Source of the DNA: Neodontobutis hainanensis
Taxonomy: Eukaryota; Chordata; Actinopteri; Gobiiformes; Odontobutidae
Reading direction: 5' to 3'
Assembly (NCBI GenBank): GCA_024349245.1
Contig: JALDNG010000041.1
Location: 2,977,501 to 3,041,500 of the forward strand
Length of the DNA stretch: 64,000 bases
Part shown: one piece after another, positions 62,788 through 64,000 of the stretch
Layout of the letters: the number at the start of each line of letters is the position of its first letter
How positions within the stretch are numbered: position 1 is the stretch's first letter
Position numbers and translations under genes: made by a program
The notes under the pieces: generated by a model
Told to the model about the DNA's origin: nothing
Database searches by the model: none
Seen by the model: only the letters and a program-made list of their open reading frames with translations

Positions 62788-62799
62788 TCAATGTAATCT

Positions 62800-64000
62800 T
62801 TGTACATATTATTTTAGCTTAGGCTGCAGGTTGTTCTTGAGCATCTCAACTAAATGATGACTGCTTGCCTGTGTATGGCCTTTTATGTGTTAAACAAAAG
62901 AATAGTAGAGGCTTTGCAGCTCTTTGCTAAAATAGCAGTAATTCTACGGCACCTGAGGGGATTCATGGGTCACCTTAATTTTGTTGTACGTGTACAATGG
63001 CAATAAAGACATTCAATCTGTTAATTAGTTAGCATCTGAACAGTTTCAACATATGTCTTTTGCACTTTTACCAATAACTGAGAAACTGTGCTTTGTTTTA
63101 TGGCAAAAAAGGGTAAATGGTTGTTTAAAAACAGGCAGATTGAAAACAGTTGGATAATATACGAGCATGTTTGCGATTCCACAGAAGCAGATCCATACAG
63201 TAGCTAAAGAAAAACAATCAATATCTACCTTGCTGGTGAAAGGAGAAGAATCTCTGCAAATACTCAGAGGTGTGTTATATGGTTTCTTTGGGCTGTAAAT
63301 TGTGCAGCATGTGTTTTCTGCTTTGTGTAGCCAGAGATCTCCGACTATAGCATGGGGTTTTACATTTACAATACTGTCCCAAGAGTTGAACATGCTGTTT
63401 TTCTGTATGCTCTGCTCATGTCAGTCCTCTCTTAACGGTGTTTTTTCTCTTTATTCCAGTTTTCCGGTGCCTCCTTCTTTATGTTTTTCTCACTTGAGGC
63501 AGTGTCCTGTTGGCAGACTCCTGGGGTAAACACCTGTTCAGAGAACATTGGTTTATAATAATAATAATAATAATAATAGTAATAATAATAATAATGTCAA
63601 TACATCATTCATTTATTATTAATATACAAGCAAATTAAATATTTTCATACAATAAAAGAAAATATTACCTTAACTCTTCACTTTTGCATCCATTGTACTC
63701 TATTCCTTGTTTTTCTAATGATTTGTTTCCCTTTTCATCCAGAGTACTAAGAGAGTGTATGCAGTGGCTCTTGTCTAGAGGATCCAGTTCCACATCACTC
63801 CAAACCTGCTACAGTAATAAATAAAGTAAGAGTAGGTGTAATTATATTCACTTACATTTGCACGACGGGAAACTATGGGCCTCATGTCACACAGTGCTTA
63901 TCAGAGATACTTGAAAGAAGGTGGGTAACATTACTTTTACTCATAGTTAGTGGTTGGGTGAAGCCATTAATTGTGAAACAACTGTGTTTACTCTTTTGAA
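62800..64000. other. right end of window: no gene seen
   Basis: Non-coding. A possible retroelement tail (AATAAA at 63002-63007) lies near 62970-63020 and an AAT microsatellite near 63.56 kb. Chance frames of up to 115 codons match nothing I recognise. Confidence 0.5.
63555..63594. repeat. (AAT)n microsatellite
   Basis: About 13 ATA/AAT units with one interruption (AGT). Confidence 0.95.

Noticed and set aside
62326..62796. 156-codon open frame of Leu/Ser/Ile/Tyr on the plus strand
   Set aside because: It is the translation of a TC/TATC microsatellite and has no coding character.
1..64000. A new defence, mobile or biosynthetic system
   Set aside because: The window is explained by two conserved vertebrate genes, introns and common fish repeats; nothing supports an undescribed system.

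Overview
The window is vertebrate nuclear DNA, most likely from a ray-finned (teleost) fish. It is AT-rich, its genes are split into short exons with canonical GT/AG borders, and it carries fish-type interspersed repeats: tRNA-derived SINEs, a Tc1/mariner element, foldback MITE-like DNA and LINE 3' ends. No bacterial-style gene, operon or CRISPR array is present. Nearly all open frames of 60-150 codons in the window are chance frames; the real coding sequence lies in small exons, all on the minus strand.

Two genes are recognisable, head to tail on the minus strand. Gene 1 is pdlim5 (Enigma homolog), from a 5' UTR exon near 60.1-60.35 kb to a stop codon at 38391-38393. Thirteen coding exons were joined by hand with consistent splice phases. 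They give a protein of about 556 residues: an N-terminal PDZ domain, a Ser/Pro-rich linker with a conserved RLIEDTEDW block, and three C-terminal LIM domains. An alternative terminal exon (43404-43500) would give a LIM-less form of about 310 residues. Gene 2 is the 5' part of bmpr1b (BMP type IB receptor). It has a CpG-rich promoter and untranslated first exon at about 36.9-37.15 kb, a probable signal-peptide exon at 31.9-32.0 kb, and two ectodomain exons at 456-615 and 224-326. The transmembrane and kinase exons lie beyond the left edge. The PDLIM5-BMPR1B order and orientation match the human 4q22 arrangement as I recall it, which supports both identifications.

Layout: 1-615, bmpr1b ectodomain exons. 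616-31912, a 31-kb bmpr1b intron with a SINE and foldback pair (21.7-22.2 kb), a dead Tc1/mariner copy (26.5-27.7 kb) and several GC-rich islands. 31913-32018, signal-peptide exon. 32019-36922, first intron with a SINE. 36923-37310, bmpr1b promoter and exon 1. 37.3-38.4 kb, short intergenic stretch and pdlim5 3' UTR. 38.4-60.35 kb, pdlim5. 60.4-64 kb, upstream sequence with a large compound microsatellite but no gene.

The two proteins act in different places: PDLIM5 is a cytoskeletal/Z-disc scaffold and BMPR1B is a plasma-membrane Ser/Thr kinase receptor, so their adjacency is conserved synteny rather than a shared pathway. I found no convincing new biological system. The observations most worth checking are the split signal peptide of bmpr1b, the alternative pdlim5 terminal exons, the very short distance between the two genes, two perfect hairpins, and a Tc1/mariner copy with 36-residue catalytic spacing.
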